A DNA stretch of 64,000 nt from Cyclobacteriaceae bacterium. Its GTDB lineage: Bacteria; Bacteroidota; Bacteroidia; Cytophagales; Cyclobacteriaceae. Position 1 is the stretch's first letter; every line of letters starts with the position of its first letter. Below are positions 63,779 through 64,000 of the stretch, one piece after another. Below the pieces are notes generated by a model that saw nothing but the letters and a program-made list of their open reading frames with translations, did not search any database and was not told where the DNA came from. The stretch spans positions 1 through 64,000 of the forward strand of contig JAPZUF010000029.1 of the NCBI GenBank assembly GCA_027533395.1. Reading direction: 5' to 3'. Position numbers and translations under genes: made by a program.

Positions 63779-64000
63779 TTAATTTGGCTTTTGTTTAAAT
63801 CCAAAAATGATTAGCCAAAAACAAGTTCCTATTTCGGCAATACCAGAAACCATAGATAGGTAAGATGGAAATCCTAAGCTTTTATAATCTTCATTAAGTG
63901 TGTTTCCAAAGAAATTAATCAAATAGGTAAGGCAGCCCAACATTAATAAAATACTTAACACTTTCGGAAATTGATGAGAGTGATATAATTGGAGATTCCG
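63779..64000 (-). pseudogene. 3' part of a DUF4386-type membrane protein gene, cut at the right edge
   Basis: The frame is open from 64000 to the stop at 63779; no start is needed within the window, and GTG 63961 is not a likely real start. The C-terminal residues FPKVLSILLMLGCLTYLINFF, SGIAEIGTCFWLIIFGF match the end of DUF4386 proteins. The last three codons at the edge coincide with the putative IS terminus, so the upstream part of the gene is probably separated from this piece by an insertion. Only the window edge can be seen, so disruption is inferred. Confidence 0.6.
63990..64000 (+). mobile_element. Possible start of a second IS21-like copy at the right edge
   Basis: TGGAGATTCCG at the last 11 bases is identical to the inferred IS terminus at 130-140 read in reverse. 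If the next bases are CGTAAAGTGACCACC, a further copy of the same element starts here and interrupts the DUF4386 gene. Confidence 0.4.

Overview
The window is low-GC, densely packed bacterial DNA from a Bacteroidota member, most likely of the order Cytophagales (inference from content, no marker gene seen). Supporting signs are a SusC/SusD pair, two proteins with type IX secretion (T9SS) C-terminal sorting domains, many short lipoproteins, 7TMR-DISM receptors, DUF2911 proteins and Bacteroidota-type TAnnTTTG promoter boxes. No rRNA, tRNA, CRISPR array or prophage was seen, and no gene-free stretch exceeds 300 bases.

Layout. 1-970: the end of an IS21-like element with four 24-bp repeats, which has cut off the 3' part of a TPR gene. 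1132-8884: a large T9SS-exported protein, a small lipoprotein, then a tightly overlapping operon of PIG-L deacetylase, a 37-residue membrane peptide and a sodium:solute symporter. 8947-21608: housekeeping and envelope genes: DUF2911 protein, alkyladenine DNA glycosylase, PD40/OmpA protein, rhodanese, ceramidase-like protein, a divergent gcdH/kynA pair (tryptophan and glutaryl-CoA catabolism), a MORN-repeat outer membrane protein, an FAD dehydrogenase and Uup. 21707-31346: a TetR regulon with two matching operators, flavin reductase, T9SS SGNH hydrolase, a SemiSWEET/purT/methyltransferase cluster, a class A penicillin-binding protein and a nitronate monooxygenase-like enzyme.

31379-50311 is a polysaccharide utilization locus (PUL). 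GH97 and GH43 enzymes lie on the minus strand. On the plus strand are a glycoamylase-domain (GH144-type) lipoprotein, a membrane receptor, SusC, SusD, a LamG surface lipoprotein, a second GH144-type lipoprotein, a GH3 beta-glucosidase and a double-FKBP lipoprotein. Two GH144-type enzymes plus GH3 suggest a beta-1,2-glucan or related beta-glucan as substrate (inference). The locus lacks a recognisable SusR, hybrid two-component or sigma/anti-sigma regulator. Instead, directly before susC lies a receptor in which the 7TMR-DISM sensor is joined by a coiled coil to the zinc-ribbon and helix-turn-helix of an IS1595-type transposase, with no kinase and no transposase catalytic domain. This looks like a domesticated transposon DNA-binding head used as the output of a membrane sensor, and it is the most novel item in the window. 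A conventional 7TMR-DISM histidine kinase closes the other side of the PUL.

52537-64000: pyruvate phosphate dikinase, an OmpL-like porin, a LexA-like XRE/S24 regulator with a palindromic operator, a second DUF2911 protein, two unknown proteins, then the divergent katG/oxyR pair with a perfect OxyR box over the oxyR start codon, a DUF6326 protein and a truncated DUF4386 gene. The last 11 bases equal the inferred IS terminus at the left end, so a second copy of the same element probably begins exactly at the right edge.
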